A stretch of DNA of 7,686 nt from Acidobacteriota bacterium. GTDB taxonomy: Bacteria; Acidobacteriota; Vicinamibacteria; Vicinamibacterales; UBA2999. Made by a program: the position numbers and the translations under genes. Where the stretch lies: positions 1 to 7,686 of the forward strand of contig JADZBZ010000185.1 of the NCBI GenBank assembly GCA_020851835.1, given 5' to 3'. Below the pieces are notes generated by a model. That model worked only from the letters and a program-made list of their open reading frames with translations. It did not search any database and was not told the DNA's origin. Positions 1 through 6,253 of this stretch are shown here, one piece after another (the stretch's first letter is position 1; the number at the start of each line of letters is the position of its first letter).

Positions 1-2
1 CG

Positions 3-1361
3 CGGCTGCCCGTGCCCGGGCCGCCCCGCGCCTTCCAGTTCCCTCGCATCGCGCGCCGCACGCTCGCCAACGGCCTGGAGCTGCGGGCCGTCTCGCATCG
101 CCTGGTGCCTGTCGCGGCCATGGTGCTGCTCGTGCCCGGAGGCTCGTCGGCCGACAGCGTCGATCGGATGGGGCTGGCCTCCATCTCGGCCGACCTGCTC
201 GACGAAGGCAGCCACGGCCTGTCGGCCCTCGACATGGCGGATCGCATTGCGCGCATCGGCGGCGACTTCGACATGGAGGTCACCAACGACGCCACCGTGA
301 TGAGCCTGGCCACGCTCGATCGCTTTTTCGAGACCGGCCTCTCGCTCCTGCACGACATGGCCACGGCGCCCAACCTGACGGCCGCGGACTTCGACCGCGT
401 CCGCCAGCTCCGCCTGGATCGACTGCGGCAGCTCCGGAACCAGCCGAGTGCCATTGCCGACCGGGCCTTCGCGCAGGTGGTCTATCAGGATCACCCGTAC
501 GCGCAGCCCGGGTACGGCACCGTGGCCGCGCTGGATGTCATCTCCCTGGACGACGTGCGCGCGTTTCATGCCCGCATGTTTCAGCCCGCTGGTACCACCC
601 TGGTACTGGCTGGCGACCGAACGACCGACGATCTGTTGGCGCTGGGGGAGTCCGTGTTCGGTGCCTGGCGCGCCGCCGCCGCCCCTGCGGCAGACCTGCG
701 GGACCGCGGCCGCCAGGCCGCGCCCGCGATGCCCGGTGCGCGGCTCGCCGTCGTGGATCGGCCCGGGGCGGCCCAGTCGGAGTTGCGCATCGGACGCGTG
801 GCCGCGGCGCGCTCCACGCCCGACTATCCGGCGCTGATCCTGCTCAACGCCGTGCTCGGGGGGCAGTTCGTCAGCCGCCTCAACATGAACCTGCGGGAAG
901 CCAAGGGCTACACCTACGGGGTGCGCACGGGCTTCGACCTGCGGCGCGGCCGCGGTCCGTTCGTGGTGCAGACCAGCGTCGGGACCGACGTCACGGTGCC
1001 GGCCCTCGTGGAGGCCATCGGGGAGCTGACGGCCATCTTCACGGACCGGCCCGTCACCGCCGACGAACTGCACCTGGCGCGATCGTCGGTAGCGCTCGGC
1101 TATCCGCGCGGCTTCGAGGTCGCGCAGCAGGTGGCCCGCGCGGTTTCGCAACTGGCCCTGCACGAGCTGCCCGATTCCTACTTCGAGGACTTCGTGCCCA
1201 GGCTCCAGGCGGTCACACTCGACGAGGTCACCGCGGCGGCCCGCACGTACCTGGACCCCGCGCGCATGGCGACGGTCGTGGTCGGCGACCTCGCCCGGAT
1301 CGGCGACACGCTGCCCGTGCTGGGACTGGGCGCTCCGGCGGTCGTTTCCCCGCTCATCTGA
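3..1361 (+). CDS. M16B family peptidase-like protein, non-catalytic partner type (5' partial)
   Basis: This is an insulinase/mitochondrial-processing-peptidase-like (M16B) protein. An N-terminal M16 domain covers about residues 18-170 of the visible part, with NGLELRAV then LLVPGGSS. A C-terminal M16_C domain follows at about 175-360. The zinc motif HxxEH is absent: at the family position the sequence reads SISAD (about 60-64), so Ser, Ala and Asp replace His, Glu and His. The second half keeps the Arg/Tyr motif LREAKGYTYG (about 297-306, DNA near 891-920). In bacterial M16B heterodimers this pattern marks the inactive subunit that completes the partner's active site. The catalytic partner is usually the adjacent gene, here presumably upstream and outside the window. 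A GTG at 12 could be called as a start, but the open frame continues to the window edge, the preceding codons give RLP leading into VPGPP, and no ribosome site is visible. I therefore treat the GTG as an internal Val and the 5' end as missing. A chaperone or periplasmic role cannot be excluded. Confidence 0.85.
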   Translation, partial: RLPVPGPPRAFQFPRIARRTLANGLELRAVSHRLVPVAAMVLLVPGGSSADSVDRMGLASISADLLDEGSHGLSALDMADRIARIGGDFDMEVTNDATVMSLATLDRFFETGLSLLHDMATAPNLTAADFDRVRQLRLDRLRQLRNQPSAIADRAFAQVVYQDHPYAQPGYGTVAALDVISLDDVRAFHARMFQPAGTTLVLAGDRTTDDLLALGESVFGAWRAAAAPAADLRDRGRQAAPAMPGARLAVVDRPGAAQSELRIGRVAAARSTPDYPALILLNAVLGGQFVSRLNMNLREAKGYTYGVRTGFDLRRGRGPFVVQTSVGTDVTVPALVEAIGELTAIFTDRPVTADELHLARSSVALGYPRGFEVAQQVARAVSQLALHELPDSYFEDFVPRLQAVTLDEVTAAARTYLDPARMATVVVGDLARIGDTLPVLGLGAPAVVSPLI

Positions 1362-1390
1362 GCCGCGCTTCCGAAATGGGGTCTCCCATG

Positions 1391-2413
1391 ATGAAGGCCA
1401 TTCGCTTCCACGAGCACGGCGAGCCGGACGTGCTGCGTTACGAGCCGGCGCCGGTGCCCGAGCCGGGGCCGGGCGAGGCGTTGATTCGCGTCAGGGCCGT
1501 GTCGCTCAACCACCTCGACCTCTGGCAGCGACGGGGCCTCGAGCGCGTGCGGATTCCCTTTCCACATATCTCCGGCGCGGACGTGTCGGGCGTGGTCGAA
1601 GCCTCGTCCGACGGCACGCTCACCCCGGGGCTCCGCGTGCTGCTACAGCCCGGCCTGTCGTGCGGCCGCTGCGCGCGCTGCCTGGAGGGTCGCGACAACG
1701 AGTGCCCGCGTTACGACGTGCTCGGGTACCAGAGCGACGGCGGCTGCGCCGAATTCGTCCGGGTGCCGGTGGCCAATGTCGTGCCCATCCCCGACGCCAT
1801 TGGCTTCGTTGAAGCGGCGGCATTCCCCCTGACCTTCCTCACCGCGTGGCACATGCTCATCACGCGGGCGAGGCTGGAGGCCGGAGATCTCGTGCTCGTG
1901 CTCGGGGCCGGCAGCGGGGTGGGGCAGGCGGCCATCCAGATTGCCCGCCTGCACGGCGCCCGCGTCATCGCGACGGCGGGCACCGAGGCCAAGCTCGCGC
2001 GCGCCCGGGAACTGGGCGCATTCGAAACCGTGAACCACTCCACCGAAGACCTCGCCGCGGCGGTCCGCCGGCTCACCGAGCGGCGCGGCGTGGACGTGGT
2101 GGTCGAGCACGTGGGCACGGCCACGTGGGAAGCCAGCGTCCGCAGCCTCGCCCGCGGCGGCCGCCTCGTCACCTGCGGTGCGACCACGGGGCACGAGGCG
2201 CGCATCGATCTCCGCGTCCTGTTCGGCCGACAACTCTCGCTGCTCGGCTCGTACATGGGCCGCAAGGGCGAGTTGCTACGCGCGGCGGGCTTCTTTTTTT
2301 CCGGCCACCTGGTGCCCGTCGTGGACCGGGTGTACCCGCTGGCCGAGGCCGCCGACGCTCACCGTCGACTGGAAGCGCGCGCGAATTTCGGCAAGATCGT
2401 CCTGACGCCGTAG
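1391..2413 (+). CDS. Zinc-binding MDR-family oxidoreductase (alcohol dehydrogenase/quinone reductase-like) without catalytic zinc ligands
   Basis: This is a medium-chain dehydrogenase/reductase of 340 residues, predicted to be a cytosolic NAD(P)H-dependent oxidoreductase of unknown substrate. The N-terminal GroES-like domain (about 1-130) carries a structural-zinc lobe with Cys91, Cys94, Cys97 and Cys105 in the spacing C-x2-C-x2-C-x7-C. The Rossmann domain (about 165-300) has the nucleotide loop GAGSGVG (172-178). The usual catalytic zinc ligands are missing: Asn40 stands where Cys46 of alcohol dehydrogenase would be, GAD (62-64) replaces GHE, and Leu147 sits near the third ligand. A known MDR subgroup keeps only the structural zinc, and this protein fits it. 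Homologues begin MKAIRFHEHG, which favours the ATG at 1391. In-frame ATGs also exist at 1376 and 1388, and a weak GGGG at 1378-1381 would serve either 1388 or 1391. The M16 gene ends 29 bases upstream, so co-transcription is plausible. Quinone oxidoreductase or enoyl reductase activity are alternatives. Confidence 0.9.
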   Translation: MKAIRFHEHGEPDVLRYEPAPVPEPGPGEALIRVRAVSLNHLDLWQRRGLERVRIPFPHISGADVSGVVEASSDGTLTPGLRVLLQPGLSCGRCARCLEGRDNECPRYDVLGYQSDGGCAEFVRVPVANVVPIPDAIGFVEAAAFPLTFLTAWHMLITRARLEAGDLVLVLGAGSGVGQAAIQIARLHGARVIATAGTEAKLARARELGAFETVNHSTEDLAAAVRRLTERRGVDVVVEHVGTATWEASVRSLARGGRLVTCGATTGHEARIDLRVLFGRQLSLLGSYMGRKGELLRAAGFFFSGHLVPVVDRVYPLAEAADAHRRLEARANFGKIVLTP

Positions 2414-2457
2414 AACTCCCGTCACCGTCGCGTCGTCTCCTGTTCAAGTGCGGGGTG

Positions 2458-2463
2458 TATGAT
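2458..2463 (+). promoter_or_regulatory. Possible -10 element (TATGAT) ahead of the small membrane protein gene
   Basis: TATGAT matches the sigma-70 -10 consensus in five of six bases and lies in the 67-base gap between the MDR gene and the small membrane protein gene. It would place transcription start about ten bases before the ATG at 2481. No recognisable -35 box lies 15-18 bases upstream, so this is a weak call. The small gene could instead be read through from the MDR gene. The rest of the gap (2414-2480) shows no clear hairpin terminator. Confidence 0.3.
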
Positions 2464-2480
2464 CCCGCCCCAGAGCCCTC

Positions 2481-2708
2481 ATGGACGTCAGGATCGAGCG
2501 GCCGTCCAGCTTCGGCGGCTTCAGTTTCAGCCTGGTCGGCATCGTCGGAGTGCTGGCCGTGGTGGTGGCCGGGGCGACCGTCTGGCTGCTGCTCACCGAC
2601 CCGGTCACGGTAGCCGAGTCGGTGGATTCGGGCGACGTGTCGCCACTGGTCCGGTCACTGGCCGGCTCCATCTACGACGCGCTCGTCCGGCTGTTGGCGT
2701 ACCTGTAG
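2481..2708 (+). CDS. Small single-pass membrane protein of unknown function
   Basis: The product is 75 residues and I do not recognise a named family. A short N-terminal segment (1-15, with Arg4, Glu6 and Arg7) is followed by one strong hydrophobic segment of about 23 residues (16-38, FSLVG to WLLLT). A mixed region with acidic residues (39-53, Asp40, Glu46, Asp49, Asp52) leads to a predicted amphipathic C-terminal helix (about 54-75). Three positive-side residues before the membrane segment and the acidic stretch after it suggest the N terminus faces the cytoplasm. Codon third positions are strongly G/C like the neighbours, which supports a real gene. No good Shine-Dalgarno sequence precedes the ATG; the nearest purine patch is AGAG at about 2472-2475. 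It lies 67 bases after the MDR gene and ends 6 bases before the convergent hydrolase gene. A signal-anchor peptide is the safest description. Confidence 0.65.
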   Translation: MDVRIERPSSFGGFSFSLVGIVGVLAVVVAGATVWLLLTDPVTVAESVDSGDVSPLVRSLAGSIYDALVRLLAYL

Positions 2709-2719
2709 GCGCGGCTACA
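2704..2719. other. Short inverted repeat joining two convergent stop codons
   Basis: TGTAG at 2704-2708 and CTACA at 2715-2719 form a 5-bp inverted repeat around the 6-base loop GCGCGG. The left arm contains the TAG stop of the plus-strand small gene and the right arm contains the TAG stop of the minus-strand hydrolase gene. There is no T-tract on either side and the stem is short, so a working intrinsic terminator is doubtful. It is the only hairpin-like element in this convergent junction. Confidence 0.3.
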
Positions 2720-3806
2720 ACCGGCGCGCCAGGAAGTTCCCCAGGTGATATCCGTCGAGGAACTTGAACGGCGCCTCGCCGGTCGTGTAGTGGCCGCACG
2801 GCAAGGTGGCCACGACGAGGCCCGGGTCGCGCCGCCGCCACTCGTTCACCAGCAGGCGCGAGAGGTCCACGGGAAACGTCAGGTCGTACTTCGCGTACAC
2901 CAGCAACGTCCGCTTCTCGTGTACGCGGTCCAGGTACGACCATGGGCTGATGGGCCGCCACAGCTCGCGCAGCGCCTCGAGGTCCACGTGTCCTTCCAGC
3001 CCTTGCCGCACGTGCTCGGTCGACAGGCCGCGCCAGACGACATCGCCGAAGTACGGCGACACGTGGTTGAGGGCCTGGGCGCGCACGAGCGGCTCGTGCA
3101 CGCCGGTGAGCATGGCCAGGCACGATCCGAGGCTGGTGCCCAGCAGGCCCAGCCGCTCGTATCCCTGGTCGCGCAGCCACCAGAGCGCCAGCCGCACGTC
3201 CATCACCGCCTGCCGGCACACCTGCAGCGTGCGGACGATGTTCGACGAGACGATGTAGTCGGCGCGCGACAGGTCGGGCGGCATGCGGCGATCGTGATAG
3301 GGCAGGCTGATGCGCAGTGACGCGATGCCGAGTTTTGCGAGCAGCCTGCACAGGCCGAGGTGTCCCTCGGGGTCGGAGTTCCACTGCGCGAGCACCACCA
3401 CGGCGCGCCGTGCCGCCGCGGTGCCGGCTCTGGGCGACCGCAGCGGGTTGGCCGGGAAGTAGCGCGCGTGCACCGTGTTGTTCTCGACGTGCGGTGTGCG
3501 AAAGCCACTGGGGAACGTCAGGGTGCCTGCCTCACCAGCCCTGCCCCGCCCGTTGCTCGCCGGCGTGAGAACGTAGTCGGTGGTGGGCGCCGGGGTGAAG
3601 AACGCGTCGGTGTCGCGCATCACCTCATCCACCCAGGCGCGAATCAGTTGGTCGGCGGCCAGGGACGCCGGCACCGGGACGGGCAGGCCCGCCGTGTCGG
3701 GTGGCGCCATCCAGTCGAGGCCCCAGTCGAACGGGCGAACCACGCGTTCGTGGCGGCTGACGTTGGCGAGCCGCTGCTCCCAGCGGTGAAAAAGCGATCC
3801 AATCAT
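2715..3806 (-). CDS. Alpha/beta hydrolase-fold protein, possibly ABHD18 (DUF2048)-like
   Basis: This predicted serine hydrolase of 363 residues has no obvious signal peptide and is probably cytosolic. The nucleophile elbow is GTSLGS (223-228), making Ser225 the nucleophile. The acid is probably Asp308 in YAKYDLTFP and the base His339 in CGHYTTG, giving the canonical Ser-Asp-His order. An upstream strand VVVLAQWNSD (136-145) likely provides the oxyanion region. The first 130 residues (WGLDW at 28-32, LTFPSGFRTPH at 96-106, VENNTVHARYFPA) form an N-terminal extension. Together with the overall order this recalls the ABHD18/DUF2048 family, but that match is from memory. Substrate is unknown; esterase, lipase or amidase activity are all possible. 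The ATG overlaps the amidase stop codon as ATGA, and the nearest purine run lies too far upstream to be a good ribosome site. Translational coupling to the amidase is therefore likely. It is the last gene of the four-gene operon. Confidence 0.85.
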   Translation of the reverse strand: MIGSLFHRWEQRLANVSRHERVVRPFDWGLDWMAPPDTAGLPVPVPASLAADQLIRAWVDEVMRDTDAFFTPAPTTDYVLTPASNGRGRAGEAGTLTFPSGFRTPHVENNTVHARYFPANPLRSPRAGTAAARRAVVVLAQWNSDPEGHLGLCRLLAKLGIASLRISLPYHDRRMPPDLSRADYIVSSNIVRTLQVCRQAVMDVRLALWWLRDQGYERLGLLGTSLGSCLAMLTGVHEPLVRAQALNHVSPYFGDVVWRGLSTEHVRQGLEGHVDLEALRELWRPISPWSYLDRVHEKRTLLVYAKYDLTFPVDLSRLLVNEWRRRDPGLVVATLPCGHYTTGEAPFKFLDGYHLGNFLARRL

Positions 3807-5386
3807 GCGCGGGCGATCAGCGCTTCCACCGCGCGGGCGTGGTCGAGGAGGCGCGGCGTACCTCGCCGGTGACCGACCAGTTGGAGGCCCACGGGCAGCC
3901 CGTTTCTGGTGGTCCCGCAGGGCAGTGAGATGGCGGGATGCCCGGTCAGGTTGAAGGGCTGCGTGCAGCGCAGCATCGCGGTGCGGACTGGCTCGTCGCC
4001 GCCGCGAACCGGCATGGTGGCGGCGCCGATGGGCGGTGCGGGGATGGCCAGTGCCGGCAGCGCCAGCACGTCCACGCCGGAGAGCGCCGCATCCACGTCT
4101 CTGGTCAATCGCGTGCGCAGGCGCTGGGCGCGAACATAGTCCTCGCCGGCGACATAGCGGCCCATTTCGAGCCGCAGGCGCACGTTCGGCGTGTACTCGG
4201 CGGGCATCGCATCGAGCGTGGCCCCGTGGATCTCGGCCGCGTCGGCCAGTACGAGCGGCAGGTACGCCAGCGGAGCTTCGCTAATACTGGCGATGGCGAC
4301 GTCTACAACCACCGCCCCGGCCCGGCTGAGACGCTCGAGTGCCTCTCCAACGCTCCGGTCGACATCCTGGTCGAGGCGGTCGAACAGGTATCCACGAGGC
4401 ACGCCCACCCGAAGCCCGGCGCAGGACGCCGGCGCCCCCGGCCGGGCGCCGCCGGACTCGAAGCCGCGCATGACGTCGTACAGCAGCCAGGCGTCTGCCA
4501 CCGTACGGGTCATGGGCCCCACGTGATCGAGCTGCCGGCTGAGCGGCACGACCCCCCCGGCCGGCACCTCGCCCCACGCGGGCTTCAGCCCGACGATGCC
4601 GCAGGCGGCGGCGGGGATGCGGATGGAGCCGCCCGTATCGGTGCCGACCGACGCCACCGACATGCCCGTGGCGACGGCGATGGCCGAGCCGCCGCTCGAC
4701 CCGCCGGGCGAGCGGCTCGAGTCGAGCGGGTGCCGCGCCGCACCGAAGCCGGAGTCCTCGCTGGTCGTGCCAAACGCGAACTCGTGCAGGTTGGTCTTGC
4801 CGACGAAGACGGCGCCCGCGGCCCGCAGCCGGACGGTCACCGGCGCATCGGCCTCGGCTCGGTGGGTGACCCGTACGCGCGACGCCGCCGTCGTCGGCAC
4901 CCCCGCCTGATCGATCAGGTCTTTCAGCGAGAGGGGAATCCCGTGCAGCGGGCCCCGTGTCCGGCCCGCTGCCGCCTCGCGGTCGGCCTCGCGGGCCGCC
5001 GCCAGCGCCTCGTCGGCCGTCACCGTGATGAACGCGTTCAACTCGGGCTGTCGCGTCGCGATCGCGGCGAGGCAGTCTTCCACCAGTCGCTCGGCCTTGA
5101 CCTTTCCGCTGGCCAGTCGCGCGGCGAGATCGGCAATTCCACTCGGTGCTGACGGACCAGCCGCGCCCTCGGGCTTGCCATCCGCGCCAAGCGCGGCCCC
5201 GGCCTTCCGTTCTGCGTCATCGGCGGCCCCGGCCCCCCGCTCCGCGCCATCGGCGTCCATCTGCGTGGTGGCATCGCGCAGCGCCTGTATCGACGTCACG
5301 AGCCCGTCGAGCAGCGGCGCCAGCGGATCGAGCCCCCGTCGAAGGGCGTCAGCCCGGGCCATCACCAGCCAGTCCTGCGCGCTCAC
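3803..5386 (-). CDS. Amidase-signature family amidase (GatA-like) with N-terminal extension
   Basis: This hydrolase of 527 residues cleaves a carboxamide bond using the Ser-cisSer-Lys triad. The triad is visible as Lys155 in PLSLKDL, Ser230 in PGGSSGGS (cis-Ser) and Ser254 in DTGGSIRIPA (nucleophile). The Ser-to-Ser spacing of 24 matches GatA and FAAH. The catalytic domain covers about residues 82-525 and ends with the usual NLTGHPAISLP and GLPVGLQLVG blocks. Before it lies an unusual extension: a predicted helical segment (1-43, rich in Leu and Ala) and a low-complexity linker (44-80) of repeated decapeptides. The GTG start overlaps the upstream gene's stop as GTGA, with a good GGAGG seven bases before it. 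No GatC or GatB gene is nearby, so a stand-alone catabolic or biosynthetic amidase is more likely than a tRNA amidotransferase subunit. The substrate cannot be read from the sequence. Confidence 0.93.
   Translation of the reverse strand: MSAQDWLVMARADALRRGLDPLAPLLDGLVTSIQALRDATTQMDADGAERGAGAADDAERKAGAALGADGKPEGAAGPSAPSGIADLAARLASGKVKAERLVEDCLAAIATRQPELNAFITVTADEALAAAREADREAAAGRTRGPLHGIPLSLKDLIDQAGVPTTAASRVRVTHRAEADAPVTVRLRAAGAVFVGKTNLHEFAFGTTSEDSGFGAARHPLDSSRSPGGSSGGSAIAVATGMSVASVGTDTGGSIRIPAAACGIVGLKPAWGEVPAGGVVPLSRQLDHVGPMTRTVADAWLLYDVMRGFESGGARPGAPASCAGLRVGVPRGYLFDRLDQDVDRSVGEALERLSRAGAVVVDVAIASISEAPLAYLPLVLADAAEIHGATLDAMPAEYTPNVRLRLEMGRYVAGEDYVRAQRLRTRLTRDVDAALSGVDVLALPALAIPAPPIGAATMPVRGGDEPVRTAMLRCTQPFNLTGHPAISLPCGTTRNGLPVGLQLVGHRRGTPRLLDHARAVEALIARA
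5193..5252. repeat. Two-copy 30-bp tandem repeat inside the amidase linker
   Basis: Bases 5193-5222 and 5223-5252 are adjacent 30-base units that agree at 25 of 30 positions, and all five differences are C/T transitions. The preceding 30 bases (5163-5192) resemble them more loosely, at about 20 of 30. In the protein the units give decapeptides with DGAERGAGAA and DDAERKAGAA, so the repeat stays in frame. It is likely a flexible linker that grew by slippage or unequal exchange. Confidence 0.75.
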
Positions 5387-5601
5387 GCCATCGCCTCCAC
5401 CTCATCCAGCGTCGCGACCGCCCGCCGCAGGTGCGGGATGGTGATGGACCCACCGACCACCAGCGCCACGTTGAACGCCTCGAAAAGCTCGTCGCGCGAG
5501 TCGAGCGCGAACAAGCGCTTGATCTCCAGATTGCCGCTCTCGTGGAAGCGGGCGTTCATCTGCTCCCGGAACGCCCTGCACGCTTTCAGCCGATCGCTCA
5601 T
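5383..5601 (-). CDS. Carboxymuconolactone decarboxylase (AhpD-like) family protein, internally deleted and lacking the CxxC motif
   Basis: The product is 72 residues. Its first half (MSDRLKACRAFREQMNARF through LEIKRLFALDS, 1-35) resembles the N terminus of a CMD/AhpD-like family of about 115-120 residues. Its second half (RDELFEAFNVALVVGG onward, 36-72, with SITIPHLRRAVATLD) resembles the C terminus of the same family. The middle 40-50 residues, which normally carry the KTKEL helix and the CxxC...H redox or proton-relay site, are absent. The only Cys is Cys8. The join is in frame, so this looks like an internal deletion rather than a frameshift. The comparison with full-length relatives is from memory. 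The ATG at 5601 has a good ribosome site (AAGGTGG, six bases upstream) and follows the methyltransferase stop by one base; its TGA overlaps the amidase GTG. The frame stays open upstream to an ATG at 5688, but that would run through the methyltransferase gene. Enzymatic activity is doubtful. Confidence 0.75.
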   Translation of the reverse strand: MSDRLKACRAFREQMNARFHESGNLEIKRLFALDSRDELFEAFNVALVVGGSITIPHLRRAVATLDEVEAMA

Positions 5602-5602
5602 G

Positions 5603-6253
5603 TCAGGCCACCTTCGTGGAAATCGCCAGGCCATCGCCGACGGGTACCCACACGGTGTGGAACCGCGGGTCGGCGGCGAGGTGCGCATTGTAGGCGGCGA
5701 TGGCCGCCGTGTCGTCGGCGTTGCGCTCGCGCGCGGGCGCCAGGCCCGGCACCACCGCGCCGCTCCAGAGCACGTTGTCGGTCACCAGCGCCCCGCCTGG
5801 CCGCAGCAGTACGTGGAGCCGGTCGAGCAGGGCGAGGTAGCCAGGCTTGTCGCCGTCCTGGAAGATCAGGTCGAAGGGACCCGCGATCTTGTGCAGAAAG
5901 CGCGCCGCATCGCCAATCATGACGCTGGCCTTGGCTTCCACGCCCGCCGAACGCAGGTGCTCGCGTGCACGCCCGGCGCGCTCCGCGTGGCGCTCGAGTG
6001 TGATGAGCCGTCCATCCTCGGGCAGGGCTGTCGCCATCCACAGCGCCGAGTAGCCGATGGCCGTTCCGATCTCGAGTACGCGGCGCGCACCCATCAGCCG
6101 CGTCAACGCGTGCAGCAGGGCGCCGGTGTCCGGCATCACGATGGGCAGACCCTCGGCGTGACCTTCGCGGGCGACTACGTCCAGTTGAGGATGCGGCAGA
6201 CGGGACAGGCCAGCCAGGTAGTCGACAACCGCGGGATGTACCAGCGTTGTCAT
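5603..6253 (-). CDS. Class I SAM-dependent O-methyltransferase (family 3, catechol/caffeoyl-CoA type)
   Basis: The enzyme transfers a methyl group from S-adenosylmethionine to a hydroxyl, usually of a catechol-like compound, in the cytosol. It has 216 residues, typical of the family 3 O-methyltransferases (PF01596). The SAM-binding motif I is LEIGTAIGYSA (60-70), with the acidic Glu87 ending the next strand and Asp115 in MIGDA. The metal-site pattern is present: FQDGDK (131-136) with Asp133 and Asp135, and Asp159-Asn160 in VTDN. A divalent-metal-dependent enzyme is therefore expected. The ATG at 6253 is preceded only by a weak GAGAT, and the best -10 lies ten bases upstream, so the leader would be very short. 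It is the first gene of the leftward four-gene operon, and the next gene starts one base after its stop. The exact acceptor is unknown. Confidence 0.92.
   Translation of the reverse strand: MTTLVHPAVVDYLAGLSRLPHPQLDVVAREGHAEGLPIVMPDTGALLHALTRLMGARRVLEIGTAIGYSALWMATALPEDGRLITLERHAERAGRAREHLRSAGVEAKASVMIGDAARFLHKIAGPFDLIFQDGDKPGYLALLDRLHVLLRPGGALVTDNVLWSGAVVPGLAPARERNADDTAAIAAYNAHLAADPRFHTVWVPVGDGLAISTKVA

Noticed and set aside
12..14. GTG at 12 as the true start of the M16 gene.
   Set aside because: The frame is open to the window edge, the upstream codons continue a family-like RLPVPGPP stretch, and there is no Shine-Dalgarno sequence.
1643..2265. Two minus-strand open frames opposite the MDR gene.
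   Set aside because: No family resemblance; the sense strand has an intact Rossmann motif and zinc lobe.
2605..3384. A 259-codon minus-strand frame overlapping the alpha/beta hydrolase in another frame.
   Set aside because: Arg/Pro/Ala-rich out-of-frame translation; the hydrolase frame contains the full Ser-Asp-His set.
3938..5152. A 404-codon plus-strand open frame opposite the amidase.
   Set aside because: Its translation is Arg/Gly/His-rich with no recognisable motif and mirrors the codon bias of the amidase on the other strand.
3803..5386. The amidase as GatA of the tRNA amidotransferase GatCAB.
   Set aside because: No gatB or gatC beside it, an unusual N-terminal extension, and neighbours that are small-molecule enzymes; the amidase signature alone does not distinguish them.
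5602..5688. Upstream extension of the CMD-like gene to the ATG at 5688 (101 residues).
   Set aside because: The additional 29 residues overlap the methyltransferase coding end and are basic and Pro-rich. The ATG at 5601 has a good ribosome site and matches the family N terminus.
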